55,091 nt of DNA, taken from the IMG/VR virus record IMGVR_UViG_3300030329_005507, positions 1-55,091 of that record; one strand, written 5' to 3'. Every line of letters begins with the position of its first letter. Position 1 is the stretch's first letter. This document shows positions 47,190-54,993 of the stretch, in pieces. Source of the stretch: a virus. Both the position numbers and the translations under genes were made by a program. The notes beneath the pieces are model-generated. The model was not told the origin of the DNA, ran no database searches, and saw nothing but the letters and a program-made list of their open reading frames with translations.

Positions 47190-48564
47190 TTTTTACGACA
47201 ACTGGCACATAAATGCAATATGCGACCACCTACAAGCAGTTGTTAATGGTGATATTAGAAGATTAATAATTAATATTCCACCAAGACACATGAAGTCAAT
47301 TACTGCAGCTGTCGCACTTCCTGCTTGGGCATGGATAAACAAACCAGAGAAACGATTCTTATTTGCATCTTATGCTGGTTCTCTTTCCATACGTGATTCT
47401 GTTAAATGCAGAAGATTGATTGACAGCAAATGGTATCAAGAAAACTTTGGACATGTTTTCAAGCTAACTGGTGACCAGAACCAAAAGCAAAGGTTTGAGA
47501 ATGATAAAACAGGAATGCGAATAGCTACTTCTGTTGATGGTGCACTAACTGGTGAAGGTGGAGACATAATAGTTATTGACGATCCTCACAATGTTCGCGA
47601 AGCAGAGTCTGCAACTGTAAGAGAAGGAGTTCTTGATTGGTGGGACCAAGCTATGCAAACAAGACTTAACGATCCTAAGACTGGAGCATTTATAATCATA
47701 ATGCAAAGAGTCCATGAATTAGATTTAACAGGACACATATTAGCGAACAGTAATAATTGGGACCACTTATGTTTACCAGCAAGATATGAGATTGAGCATC
47801 CTTCAATTTCTTATTCTTCTATTGGGTTTGAAGATCCTAGAAAGAAAGAAGGAGAACTTCTTTGGCCAGAAAGGATTGGCGAAGAAACTCTTTCCGAATT
47901 AGAAAATTCTTTAGGAGTTTATGCTTCTGCTGGACAACTACAACAAAGACCAATGGCAAAAGGTGGTACAATATTAAGAGCAGAATGGTGGCGAGAGTGG
48001 GAAGAAGAATTACTTCCCGAAGTTGAATATGTAATACAATCCTGGGACACTGCATATTCTACAAAGGAAAAGAGCAGTTTCTCTGCAAGAACAACATGGG
48101 GAGTTTTTAATAAAAATAATCAATGGAATGCAATTATAGTAGATTGTTGGTTTGATAGAGTCAGTTATCCTGATTTAAGAAGAGAAGCACAAGATGCATA
48201 TAATGCCTATGAACCAGACGCAGTTTTAATTGAAAAGAAAGCTTCTGGTCAATCACTCTTACAAGACTTAAGAATGGCTGGAGTTCCTGTAATTCCTTAT
48301 TCACCAGATAGAGACAAAGAAGCTAGAGCACATGCTGCTTCTGCTCTTTTAGAGGATGGTCGTATATGGTATCCCGCAGGAAAGAAATGGGCAAAAGATG
48401 TAATAAATATATGTTCTGCCTTTCCAGCAGGTGAAAATGACGATATAGTAGATACATGTACACAGGCATGGTTAAGATTAAGGAAGCAATGGTTTCTTTC
48501 CCATTCCGAAGATTTTGAGGACGATTATGTTGAACAACCACCAAAAGTACCATTGTATGGATAG
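47056..48564 (+). CDS. terL: Terminase large subunit
   Basis: A 502-residue packaging motor (starts ATG 47056 or ATG 47062). The ATPase has an IPPRHMKS variant Walker A (residues 74-81) and Walker B IIVIDDPHN (171-179). The nuclease half has SWDTAYSTKEKS with the first catalytic Asp (about 330), VLIEKKASGQSLLQDLR and FPAGENDDIVDTCTQAWLR with the final acidic pair. The first 45 residues (EKSRRSLKEFIKSSW) match the usual start of such terminases, so the long overlap with the small subunit gene is real coding in two frames. Confidence 0.93.
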   Translation: MIMTSQQLREYLSTLSLSQIRAEKSRRSLKEFIKSSWTTMEPGRNFYDNWHINAICDHLQAVVNGDIRRLIINIPPRHMKSITAAVALPAWAWINKPEKRFLFASYAGSLSIRDSVKCRRLIDSKWYQENFGHVFKLTGDQNQKQRFENDKTGMRIATSVDGALTGEGGDIIVIDDPHNVREAESATVREGVLDWWDQAMQTRLNDPKTGAFIIIMQRVHELDLTGHILANSNNWDHLCLPARYEIEHPSISYSSIGFEDPRKKEGELLWPERIGEETLSELENSLGVYASAGQLQQRPMAKGGTILRAEWWREWEEELLPEVEYVIQSWDTAYSTKEKSSFSARTTWGVFNKNNQWNAIIVDCWFDRVSYPDLRREAQDAYNAYEPDAVLIEKKASGQSLLQDLRMAGVPVIPYSPDRDKEARAHAASALLEDGRIWYPAGKKWAKDVINICSAFPAGENDDIVDTCTQAWLRLRKQWFLSHSEDFEDDYVEQPPKVPLYG

Positions 48565-48570
48565 GAACAT

Positions 48571-51048
48571 ATGGCAAAACTAAACAAAAATGATAAAGTA
48601 ATTCCTTTTGCTGAAGGTGCTCCAGCAGACAATCTTATTGTTGAAGAGTTAGACAACGAAACAGTTCTTATAGGAGAACCAGAAGAATACACAGAACCAT
48701 CAACAGAGTTTGATGCAAATTTAGCTGAAGTTATAGACCAAAAAGAAATAAACGAACATGCTACGATTCTGCTTGATTATTATGAAACAGATCGCCAAGC
48801 TCGTTCCACTTGGGAAGAAAGATATAAAGAAGGATTAAAAACTTTAGATCCTGATGGTGGGATGATGGACTCTGATGACCAAAGAGCAACAAGAGGTCTG
48901 AGTCAAGTTGTGCATCCTATGATTGCAGAAGCAGCAACACAATTTCAATCAAGAGCCATCGCAGAACTTTTTCCTGCTGGTGGTCCTGTTAAAACAGTTT
49001 CTATCGGAGAAGCAGATGACGATGTACAAGAACAAGCTATCCGTGTAAAAGATTATATGAATTATCAACTTCTTGAGGAGATGCCAGAATATTTCCCAGA
49101 TGTTGACCAAATGCTTTTTCATTTGCCTTTGATTGGTCAAACTTTCAAGAAAGTCTGGTACGATCCTGCGATGAAAAGAATTACAAGTCGCTTTGTTAAA
49201 GCAGAAAATTTCGTCGTCGCTCCTGAGAGTACGGATCTCTTAACTTCCCCTCGATATACCCATGTAATAGAGATTACAAGAAACGAATACAATAAGTTCG
49301 TGCAGGCTGGTTACTATTTGCCAGCTGATAAATTCTCGAGCGATGGCGATCCCAATGAAGATGTTACTTACGAGATAGAAGGAATTGATCCTTCTGCTTC
49401 TGAAGGAAACGATGAAGTCATCACTCTTTTAGAGATGCATACAAGTGTAATATTTAAAGGGATTGATGGTGGGGATCCTGATGATGTAAACTCTGTAGCA
49501 CTTCCTTATGTTATCACGATAGACGAACAAAGCCAACAGATTGTTTCTATAAGAAGGAACTGGCAGGAAGACGACGAAGAGAAGGACAAACTTAATTGGT
49601 TTGTTGAATATAAATTCCTTCCTGGTCTAGGATTCTATGGTTTCGGTTTATACCATATTATCGGTGGTCTTGGGAAAGCAGCAACAGGTTCATTAAGAGC
49701 TCTTTTAGATTCCGCAGCATTTGCAAATATGCAAGGTGGTTTTAAATTAAAAGGTCGTGTTCCTGGTGGAGAGCTTGATGTTAATCCTGGAGAATATGTT
49801 GACCTTGATGCAGCAGTTGATGACATTGGTAAAGCAATCATGCCATTACCATTTAAAGAGCCATCAAGCACATTGTTCCAATTATTAGGATTTATTGTTG
49901 ATGCAGGAAGAAGATATGCAGCTGTTGCAGATTTAAATGTGGGTGATGCTAATCCAAATGCTCCTGTAGGAACAACCATTGCTATGTTAGAGCAAGGATC
50001 TAAAATATTTTCAGCTATTCATAAAAGATTGCATTATGCACAAGGAAAAGAATTTAAACTTATAATGCATTTGAATGCAGTTACTTTACCAGAGCAAGTG
50101 AACTTTGCTGTTTCTGGTGCGAGCCAAGTTATCTATGCAAAAGACTTTGATGAAAGAATTGATGTTATTCCTGTTAGTGATCCAAGCATCTTTAGTTCTA
50201 CACAAAGAATCGCTCAAGCTCAAGCAATATTACAATTGGCACAGTCAGCACCTAAACTGCATGATATGTACGAAGCTTATAAAAGAATGTACGAAGCGAT
50301 TCGTGTTCCTGACATTGACCAAGTATTAAAGAAACCAGAAGAAGCACCAAGTCTCGATCCTGTTGATGAAAATGTTTCAGCATTACTTGGCAAACCAATC
50401 AAAGCTTTCATAGACCAAAACCACGAAGCTCATATTGCAGTGCATATGCAATTCTTACAAGATCCGAGTTTAGCAGGCAATCCAATAGCTCAAAAAACTA
50501 TTGGTCCTATGATAATTGCTCACATAGGCGAACACGTTGCTATGCTTTATAGAATAAGGATGCAAAAAGCAACAGGAGTTGAATTCCCTAAAATGCCTAA
50601 TATTAGAGATCCGAAATTCCAGTTTGAAAGCATATCACCAGAGCTTAATAATATGATTGCTGAAAGAGCAGCACAAGTCGTTCAACAATCTCCTAAAATG
50701 CAATCAATTGGTGGGTTAGATAAACTTGGTGGTGCTGGTGCAAACAATCCTATGAATATGGCACAACAACTTGCGAAGATTGAAGCAGAATCCGTTATGG
50801 CGAGGACTAAAGCTGAGATACAAGCAGACCAAGCAAAAGCTAAATCTGACATGCAAATAGACCAAGCCAAAGCTCAAGCTGATATTCAAAAAGACCAAGT
50901 TAAAACTAAAATGGATATAGACAAGACTATCGCAAAAACTCAAGCAGAGCTAGAAGCTAAACTTGCAAAATTAAATGCAGATATAGAAATAGCGAAACAA
51001 AAAGCAGTTGCAGAAATACAAATGAAAGGAATGAAAGATGAATTATGA
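48571..51048 (+). CDS. Portal protein (P22-like)
   Basis: An 825-residue portal that should form the dodecamer at the packaging vertex. ATILLDYYETDRQARSTWEE, RGLSQVVHPMIAEAATQFQS and PVGTTIAMLEQGSKIFSAIH fit the P22-type family. The C-terminal 105 residues are a long coiled coil of Ala/Lys/Asp repeats (DQAKAKSDMQIDQAKAQAD), like the barrel of P22 portal that reaches into the head. It follows the terminase by six bases and overlaps the next gene by 11. Confidence 0.9.
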   Translation: MAKLNKNDKVIPFAEGAPADNLIVEELDNETVLIGEPEEYTEPSTEFDANLAEVIDQKEINEHATILLDYYETDRQARSTWEERYKEGLKTLDPDGGMMDSDDQRATRGLSQVVHPMIAEAATQFQSRAIAELFPAGGPVKTVSIGEADDDVQEQAIRVKDYMNYQLLEEMPEYFPDVDQMLFHLPLIGQTFKKVWYDPAMKRITSRFVKAENFVVAPESTDLLTSPRYTHVIEITRNEYNKFVQAGYYLPADKFSSDGDPNEDVTYEIEGIDPSASEGNDEVITLLEMHTSVIFKGIDGGDPDDVNSVALPYVITIDEQSQQIVSIRRNWQEDDEEKDKLNWFVEYKFLPGLGFYGFGLYHIIGGLGKAATGSLRALLDSAAFANMQGGFKLKGRVPGGELDVNPGEYVDLDAAVDDIGKAIMPLPFKEPSSTLFQLLGFIVDAGRRYAAVADLNVGDANPNAPVGTTIAMLEQGSKIFSAIHKRLHYAQGKEFKLIMHLNAVTLPEQVNFAVSGASQVIYAKDFDERIDVIPVSDPSIFSSTQRIAQAQAILQLAQSAPKLHDMYEAYKRMYEAIRVPDIDQVLKKPEEAPSLDPVDENVSALLGKPIKAFIDQNHEAHIAVHMQFLQDPSLAGNPIAQKTIGPMIIAHIGEHVAMLYRIRMQKATGVEFPKMPNIRDPKFQFESISPELNNMIAERAAQVVQQSPKMQSIGGLDKLGGAGANNPMNMAQQLAKIEAESVMARTKAEIQADQAKAKSDMQIDQAKAQADIQKDQVKTKMDIDKTIAKTQAELEAKLAKLNADIEIAKQKAVAEIQMKGMKDEL

Positions 51049-51556
51049 AGACCAGTTTCAAAAAAGATATCAAGATACATTAGCTAAACTTGCAGAAGGA
51101 GTCGCAGCAGGACAAGCACCTGAAGACGTTTTTAAAATGATACAAACAGCAAGTCTCGATAAAGGCGATCCGACTTTTAGAGAAGCACAAGCACAAGCAT
51201 TGGGTCCAAAGATGGTTGGTTCTGGAGTTATTAGTGATGTTGAGATAGAGAATGTAGAAAAATATACACCAGAACAAAGAATGCAAATGGATCTTGGTAA
51301 ACCACTTTCTGAAATTACAGAACAAGAACGCAGAGGTTGGATGGCTATGGATCGCGAGAACAATATGGCTATTGGCTCTATGTCAGATGAAGAAATTATG
51401 ATGTATGAAGGTTCTTTACCTTCAGGTTCTTATGAAGATATGAGAAAAAGGGCATTAATAAAAGAAGGACAAACTTTAGGAACTGGTGCAATTGGCGAAC
51501 TTCCTAGTAGTGTTGAAGGATTTTTAGGTAACTTAAGAAGAAAAATAGGAGAATAA
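51038..51556 (+). CDS. Head-region protein, unknown
   Basis: A 172-residue helical protein overlapping the portal end by 11 bases. It starts MNYEDQFQKRYQDTLAKLAE, contains DPTFREAQAQALGPKMVGSG and EQRRGWMAMDRENNMAIG-like helical pieces, and ends in a basic NLRRKIGE. Portal-adjacent position suggests a head or internal protein. No family recognised. Confidence 0.55.
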   Translation: MNYEDQFQKRYQDTLAKLAEGVAAGQAPEDVFKMIQTASLDKGDPTFREAQAQALGPKMVGSGVISDVEIENVEKYTPEQRMQMDLGKPLSEITEQERRGWMAMDRENNMAIGSMSDEEIMMYEGSLPSGSYEDMRKRALIKEGQTLGTGAIGELPSSVEGFLGNLRRKIGE

Positions 51557-51558
51557 TT

Positions 51559-51735
51559 ATGCAAGAATTAATTAATCGATTTAAAGAACCATCATCTTAT
51601 GCAGCTTTGACAGGTGTGTTAGCAATGGTTGGTGTAATAATACCAAATGATTTATGGCAAAATATTGTTATGATTTGTTGTGGTGCAGCTGGAGTCTTAG
51701 GATTCTTTATGAAGGAAAAAAAGAATGGAAAATGA
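51559..51735 (+). CDS. Small membrane protein, holin candidate
   Basis: A 58-residue protein from ATG 51559 with GGAG at 51548-51551. Two hydrophobic segments (about residues 14-28 and 33-50: ALTGVLAMVGVII and VMICCGAAGVLGFF) are joined by a short NDLWQ turn and end in a Lys-rich tail. This two-segment, basic-tail shape is typical of small class II holins. A second candidate pair is at 18201-18829. The next gene overlaps it by 11 bases. Confidence 0.6.
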   Translation: MQELINRFKEPSSYAALTGVLAMVGVIIPNDLWQNIVMICCGAAGVLGFFMKEKKNGK

Positions 51736-52003
51736 AATGACTGACAGTGGATTAGATATCCATGCAATGTTTGAAGCAAAGATGGGTTTCTCTGCTAACG
51801 AGATTGAATTGAATGACGACCAAATTAAAAAATTCCTTTTGCTTTGTCAGCAATCTTATTTAGAAGACGAAGGCATGATGGAAGAGTCTCATGATGAAGA
51901 AGGTGAAATCATAGAAGATGGCGATATGAAAGTTATCAAACTTCATGGTTCTGATGCAGCACATATGATGGACAAGCTATTAGGTAATGGCGACAACTAT
52001 TAG
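51725..52003 (+). CDS. Small acidic protein
   Basis: A 92-residue, very acidic protein (EDEGMMEESHDEEGEIIEDG) with a helical start (DIHAMFEAKMGFSANEIEL). It overlaps the small membrane gene by 11 bases and ends two bases before the next ATG. The charge suggests binding to basic proteins, for instance the Lys-rich small proteins downstream, but this is only an idea. Confidence 0.55.
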   Translation: MENEMTDSGLDIHAMFEAKMGFSANEIELNDDQIKKFLLLCQQSYLEDEGMMEESHDEEGEIIEDGDMKVIKLHGSDAAHMMDKLLGNGDNY

Positions 52004-52005
52004 TC

Positions 52006-52611
52006 ATGCCCAAGCTTCCTGTAAAGATTAAACCAGGAGCACTTCCTACGACAACAGACGAAGTAACGCAGGGAGTTTTAGATAAGCTCCCTGAAGTTGA
52101 CAGAAGAGAATTAATGCGAGGTGCTCTCGGATCTCTTGGAGATTTAAGTCTTGCAGGCAAAGCAGTTGATGTTGTTTCTCCTGCTCTTAAATCAGCTTCA
52201 AAAATAGAAGATTTTACTCCTTTCGATTTCTTTAATCTTCCTTCTATGAAAAAATTAAAATATGAAACTTACGATGATTATGCTCATGAAAATCTTTTCG
52301 ATGATGATGCATGGCAAATCTTTTCAGATTTGTTTTCAAAATCCGAATTGAAAGCAAAGAATATAAATTATAACAATGCTCGAGAAAAACTTCTTGCAGA
52401 TGAAAAGTTATTAAAAGATTTAGCAGATGATGATGTAATGTTTGAAGAAAATTTCAAAGGTTTTTTCGATGGAGAGATAGAAGAATTTTTAGATGGTGCA
52501 AAGAAATTCGAAGACCTTGATATAGACATTCAAGAAGGATTACGATATTTAATTAGCGATAAGAAAATGACTCTTCCTGAAATTAGGAAATTTATACTGG
52601 ATCCAGATTAA
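52006..52611 (+). CDS. Paralogue 1 of the MPKLP pair
   Basis: A 201-residue protein whose first 35 residues match the start of the next gene (MPKLPxK..PGALPxxTxxVT, then GVLDxLP and EL). The remainder is acidic and helical with repeated Asp/Phe-rich segments (FDFFNLPSMKKLKYETYDDY; DEKLLKDLADDDVM). No catalytic motif is visible. The shared N-terminus may be a virion-targeting or head-packaging tag for two different cargos. The next ATG overlaps the stop. Confidence 0.6.
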   Translation: MPKLPVKIKPGALPTTTDEVTQGVLDKLPEVDRRELMRGALGSLGDLSLAGKAVDVVSPALKSASKIEDFTPFDFFNLPSMKKLKYETYDDYAHENLFDDDAWQIFSDLFSKSELKAKNINYNNAREKLLADEKLLKDLADDDVMFEENFKGFFDGEIEEFLDGAKKFEDLDIDIQEGLRYLISDKKMTLPEIRKFILDPD

Positions 52612-53414
52612 TGCCGAAGTTGCCTATCAAAAAACCAGGAGCTCTTCCTGTAGTAACAGAGAAAGTAACTGAAGGTGTTCTTGATAATCTCCCTGATAAA
52701 AATATACTGGAGCTCATTTCTCGTGGTGCATTAAAAGATATTCCTAAACAGGATCCAAATAAACCAATGACAAGTGTGCCTCAACGAGATGTATTAAAAA
52801 AATCTTCAGACACGAGCACTGCAAATTTAGCTAAAAAAACAGGGGATCCAGATGCAGATGCATTCTTTTCATTTTTCAATAAGATGGAAATGGGAGCAGA
52901 TGAATTAAAATTTATTATGGAAGATTTCAATTCTTTTATTGATAATGTTTATGATGATGTTTACAAAGGTGAAGGAATTTTTTTAGATGATGCAGAAAGA
53001 TTAGCAAATAATCCTAATTTAATTGAAGGAGAAGATTTTTTAAGATATGGAATTCCTGATGAAGGAAAATTGCAACAATTTATTTATGATGAGACACAAA
53101 GATATTTGGAGAAATTTCCTGAAGAGATGTATGTTTTTAGACAAGGTGAAATAAATAATCCAGATTCTCTTTTTTCTTTTTCAGTAGATCCTGCGCCAAA
53201 AGAATTAATACGTCATATGAATAGAGGTGCTCCTGTAGATATTTACAAAGTTAAGAAAACAGATATAGAAGCTGCACCGAATGCAATTTTAGAGCCAAAC
53301 TATGGAATCCCTGATGAAGAGGAAATATTAATAAGAGCAAAAGATGTGACAAAAGTTGGAGAGAATAGCATTCAAAATTTATTTGGAGAAAATATTGTGT
53401 TGCCTAAGAAATAA
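52611..53414 (+). CDS. Paralogue 2 of the MPKLP pair, with ADP-ribosyltransferase-like end
   Basis: A 267-residue protein sharing the N-terminal tag of the previous gene. The C-terminal 95 residues look like an R-S-E-type mono-ADP-ribosyltransferase: MYVFRQGEI (Arg177), SLFSFSVDP (Ser-Phe-Ser near 189-191) and PDEEEILIRAKDVTKV with ExE (236-238), followed by a final strand. Such domains attach ADP-ribose to host proteins; T4 injects similar enzymes with its DNA. The match is by residue pattern, so activity is not proven. An operator-free promoter of the TTTACT family follows it. Confidence 0.5.
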   Translation: MPKLPIKKPGALPVVTEKVTEGVLDNLPDKNILELISRGALKDIPKQDPNKPMTSVPQRDVLKKSSDTSTANLAKKTGDPDADAFFSFFNKMEMGADELKFIMEDFNSFIDNVYDDVYKGEGIFLDDAERLANNPNLIEGEDFLRYGIPDEGKLQQFIYDETQRYLEKFPEEMYVFRQGEINNPDSLFSFSVDPAPKELIRHMNRGAPVDIYKVKKTDIEAAPNAILEPNYGIPDEEEILIRAKDVTKVGENSIQNLFGENIVLPKK

Positions 53415-53422
53415 AAAAAGAA

Positions 53423-53451
53423 TTTACTTTCTGAGTAAATGCAATAATAAT
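53423..53451 (+). promoter_or_regulatory. Predicted promoter for the small basic protein cluster
   Basis: -35 box TTTACT (53423-53428), 17-base spacer, -10 box AATAAT (53446-53451). A dyad TTTACT-N5-AGTAAA (53423-53439) overlaps the -35 box and might bind a regulator. It precedes the cluster at 53484 with its AAAGGAGG ribosome site. Confidence 0.55.
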
Positions 53452-53483
53452 TAAACAATTGCTTTAATCCAAAGGAGGAACAA

Positions 53484-53654
53484 ATGAAGAAACAAGGTTA
53501 TAATGCTCGCAAAGATGAACAACTTGGAATGAAAAGAGGAAAACAATCCAAAAAGAAAATGTCTGCAGCTGGTCGTCGTAAAGTTGCAAAAGCTACTCGT
53601 AAACCAAAAGGTTCTTACGGATTTAAAAAGAAGACAGCTAAAAAGAAAAAATAA
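53484..53654 (+). CDS. Tiny Lys/Arg-rich protein
   Basis: A 56-residue protein from ATG 53484 after AAAGGAGGAA. It starts MKKQGYNARKDEQLGMKRGK and is about 45% Lys and Arg with an alanine-type turn. Such proteins may condense DNA or sit with DNA in the head. The next gene starts directly after its stop. Confidence 0.6.
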   Translation: MKKQGYNARKDEQLGMKRGKQSKKKMSAAGRRKVAKATRKPKGSYGFKKKTAKKKK

Positions 53655-53795
53655 ATGCCAGTAAAAAAAGTCAAAGGTGGTTATCGTTGGGGAACGACTG
53701 GCAAAGTATATAAGACTAAAAAACAAGCAGAACGACAAGGTCGTGCAATATATGCTTCTGGTTACAAACCAAAAAAGAAGAGGAGAGGAAAATGA
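53655..53795 (+). CDS. Tiny basic protein of KGGYRWG type
   Basis: A 46-residue protein starting MPVKKVKGGYRWGTTGKVY, with KQAERQGRAIYASGY and a Lys/Arg-rich tail. Short proteins with this exact style occur in many marine phages, with a small beta-helix fold likely. The ATG follows the previous stop with no gap and the next gene begins in its stop codon. Likely DNA- or virion-associated. Confidence 0.65.
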   Translation: MPVKKVKGGYRWGTTGKVYKTKKQAERQGRAIYASGYKPKKKRRGK

Positions 53796-54229
53796 ATTTA
53801 GAAGAAAGAGGAAGAAAATATTTTAAAGCATTAGGGATAAATCCTGATACAAAAGGAAGAGCATATGAAGAGAAGTTATTAGATGCAGTTCCTGTTTGCG
53901 AAAAAGGACTTAAAAATGAAGGTTGTGAAATAAGTGTTTATTGTTTTTTATTTTATACTTATGTTGAAGTTAATATGTTAACTTCAGAATGGACTTTTCA
54001 AGGTTCTGCTGGTGGTGTAGGAATTCCTGGTGGGATGGAGTCAGCAGGGGATATTTATTATGACAATATAGATACTCTTTTAAAAGCTACAACTTTTGGT
54101 TTGGCTTTCGTCGCAGCTGATGGTGGTATTGTTCAAGTTACTTGGGGAACAAGTGGTAATGCAACGGCAGCAGCAGTTGGTGAAGGAGCTGGTGTATTTG
54201 CAGGCAGTGGTAGTTGGAAAATGACTTAA
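53792..54229 (+). CDS. VapA-like beta-barrel protein
   Basis: A 145-residue protein whose last 95 residues resemble the virulence-associated (Vap) proteins of Rhodococcus equi: FQGSAGGVGIPGG (residues 69-81), then a SAGDIYYDNIDTLLKATTF stretch, then GEGAGVFAGSGSW (130-142). The spacing and Gly/Trp positions follow the order F-x-G-x-A-G-G...P-G...L...T-x-x-F...G-S-G-S-W of VapA. No signal peptide is seen; the N-terminal 40 residues are helical. Vap proteins form eight-stranded barrels that act on host membranes. Its role in a phage is unknown; a virion-borne entry or surface factor is one option. Confidence 0.65.
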   Translation: MNLEERGRKYFKALGINPDTKGRAYEEKLLDAVPVCEKGLKNEGCEISVYCFLFYTYVEVNMLTSEWTFQGSAGGVGIPGGMESAGDIYYDNIDTLLKATTFGLAFVAADGGIVQVTWGTSGNATAAAVGEGAGVFAGSGSWKMT

Positions 54230-54486
54230 TGGCTGAATATAAAGGAAGAAAAGTAACACTTAATAAACCAAGACGAATCGCAAAAGGTGAAACAAGTTAT
54301 GGTAAGAAAAAATCAGTTGTTTATGTTAAAGATGGCGATAGAGTTAAAAGAGTAACATTTGGAGATCCTAATATGAGGATTAAAAAGAATCAAAAAGGTC
54401 GCAGGAGCAATTTCCGTTCTCGCCACAATTGCGATAATCCTGGTCCGAAAACAAAAGCAAGATATTGGTCTTGCAAAGCATGGTGA
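54229..54486 (+). CDS. Small basic protein with HNCDNPGPKTKARYWSC motif
   Basis: An 85-residue protein from ATG 54229 (in the previous stop). It has a small beta-type domain (KSVVYVKDGDRVKRVTFGDP), then KKNQKGRRSNFRSRHNCDNP and GPKTKARYWSCKAW. This C-terminal pattern is widespread in marine phages and large DNA viruses, with two Cys that may bind metal or form a disulfide. It is usually a virion-linked small protein; activity is unknown. Confidence 0.7.
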   Translation: MAEYKGRKVTLNKPRRIAKGETSYGKKKSVVYVKDGDRVKRVTFGDPNMRIKKNQKGRRSNFRSRHNCDNPGPKTKARYWSCKAW

Positions 54487-54490
54487 TATA

Positions 54491-54670
54491 ATGGCAAAAA
54501 GACCTGGACTATATGCAAACATTCATGCAAAAAGAAAAAGAATTAAAGCTGGCTCTGGTGAAAAAATGCGTAAAAAAGGTGCAAAAGGAGCTCCAGCAAA
54601 AGGAGCATTCAAAGCAATAGCGAAGAAACAAAAACAAAAAAAGAAAAAGGCAAAGAAGAATGGCAAATAA
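54491..54670 (+). CDS. Tiny Lys-rich protein
   Basis: A 59-residue protein starting MAKRPGLYANIHAKRKRIKA, with a tail composed mostly of Lys and Ala. It is likely to bind DNA, perhaps as a condensing agent in the head. It overlaps the next start (ATG 54660). Confidence 0.6.
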   Translation: MAKRPGLYANIHAKRKRIKAGSGEKMRKKGAKGAPAKGAFKAIAKKQKQKKKKAKKNGK

Positions 54671-54821
54671 AACAGTATCAGCTCCAAAAGGTTTTCATTG
54701 GATGAAAGCAGGAAAAGGTTATAAATTAATGAAAGGTTCTTACAAACCACATACAGGAGCAGTTAAAAAAGCTTCATTTGAAATACAAAAGGTGCATAAA
54801 AATGGCAAGAGCAAAAATTAA
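54660..54821 (+). CDS. Tiny basic protein
   Basis: A 53-residue protein starting MANKTVSAPKGFHWMKAGKG. It overlaps the previous gene by 11 bases and the next by 20, typical of this cluster. The middle GYKLMKGSYKPHTGAVKKAS is like small Gly/Lys turns of virion-linked proteins. No family recognised. Confidence 0.55.
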   Translation: MANKTVSAPKGFHWMKAGKGYKLMKGSYKPHTGAVKKASFEIQKVHKNGKSKN

Positions 54822-54993
54822 AAAAGTTGCAGCAGCAGAGATTAGAGCAGCAAAAAAATTTTTGAATAGAAAAGGATTTAAGCAATCAGAGATTCCTCCT
54901 CGTTTATTTGCAATGGCTGCAAAAGAATTGAATAAATCTTTTGGTGAAACATTAACAGTTCTTGCGAGAACACAATCTGGTGGGATGGTATAG
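54802..54993 (+). CDS. Small basic helical protein
   Basis: A 63-residue protein from ATG 54802 with AAAGGTG at 54788-54794, which I prefer to an upstream TTG. It is a Lys/Ala helical bundle (KIKKVAAAEIRAAKKFLNRK, then SEIPPRLFAMAAKELNKS). The stop is directly followed by the second nuclease start, so the cluster leads into the nuclease-lysozyme operon if the window closes on itself. Confidence 0.6.
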   Translation: MARAKIKKVAAAEIRAAKKFLNRKGFKQSEIPPRLFAMAAKELNKSFGETLTVLARTQSGGMV

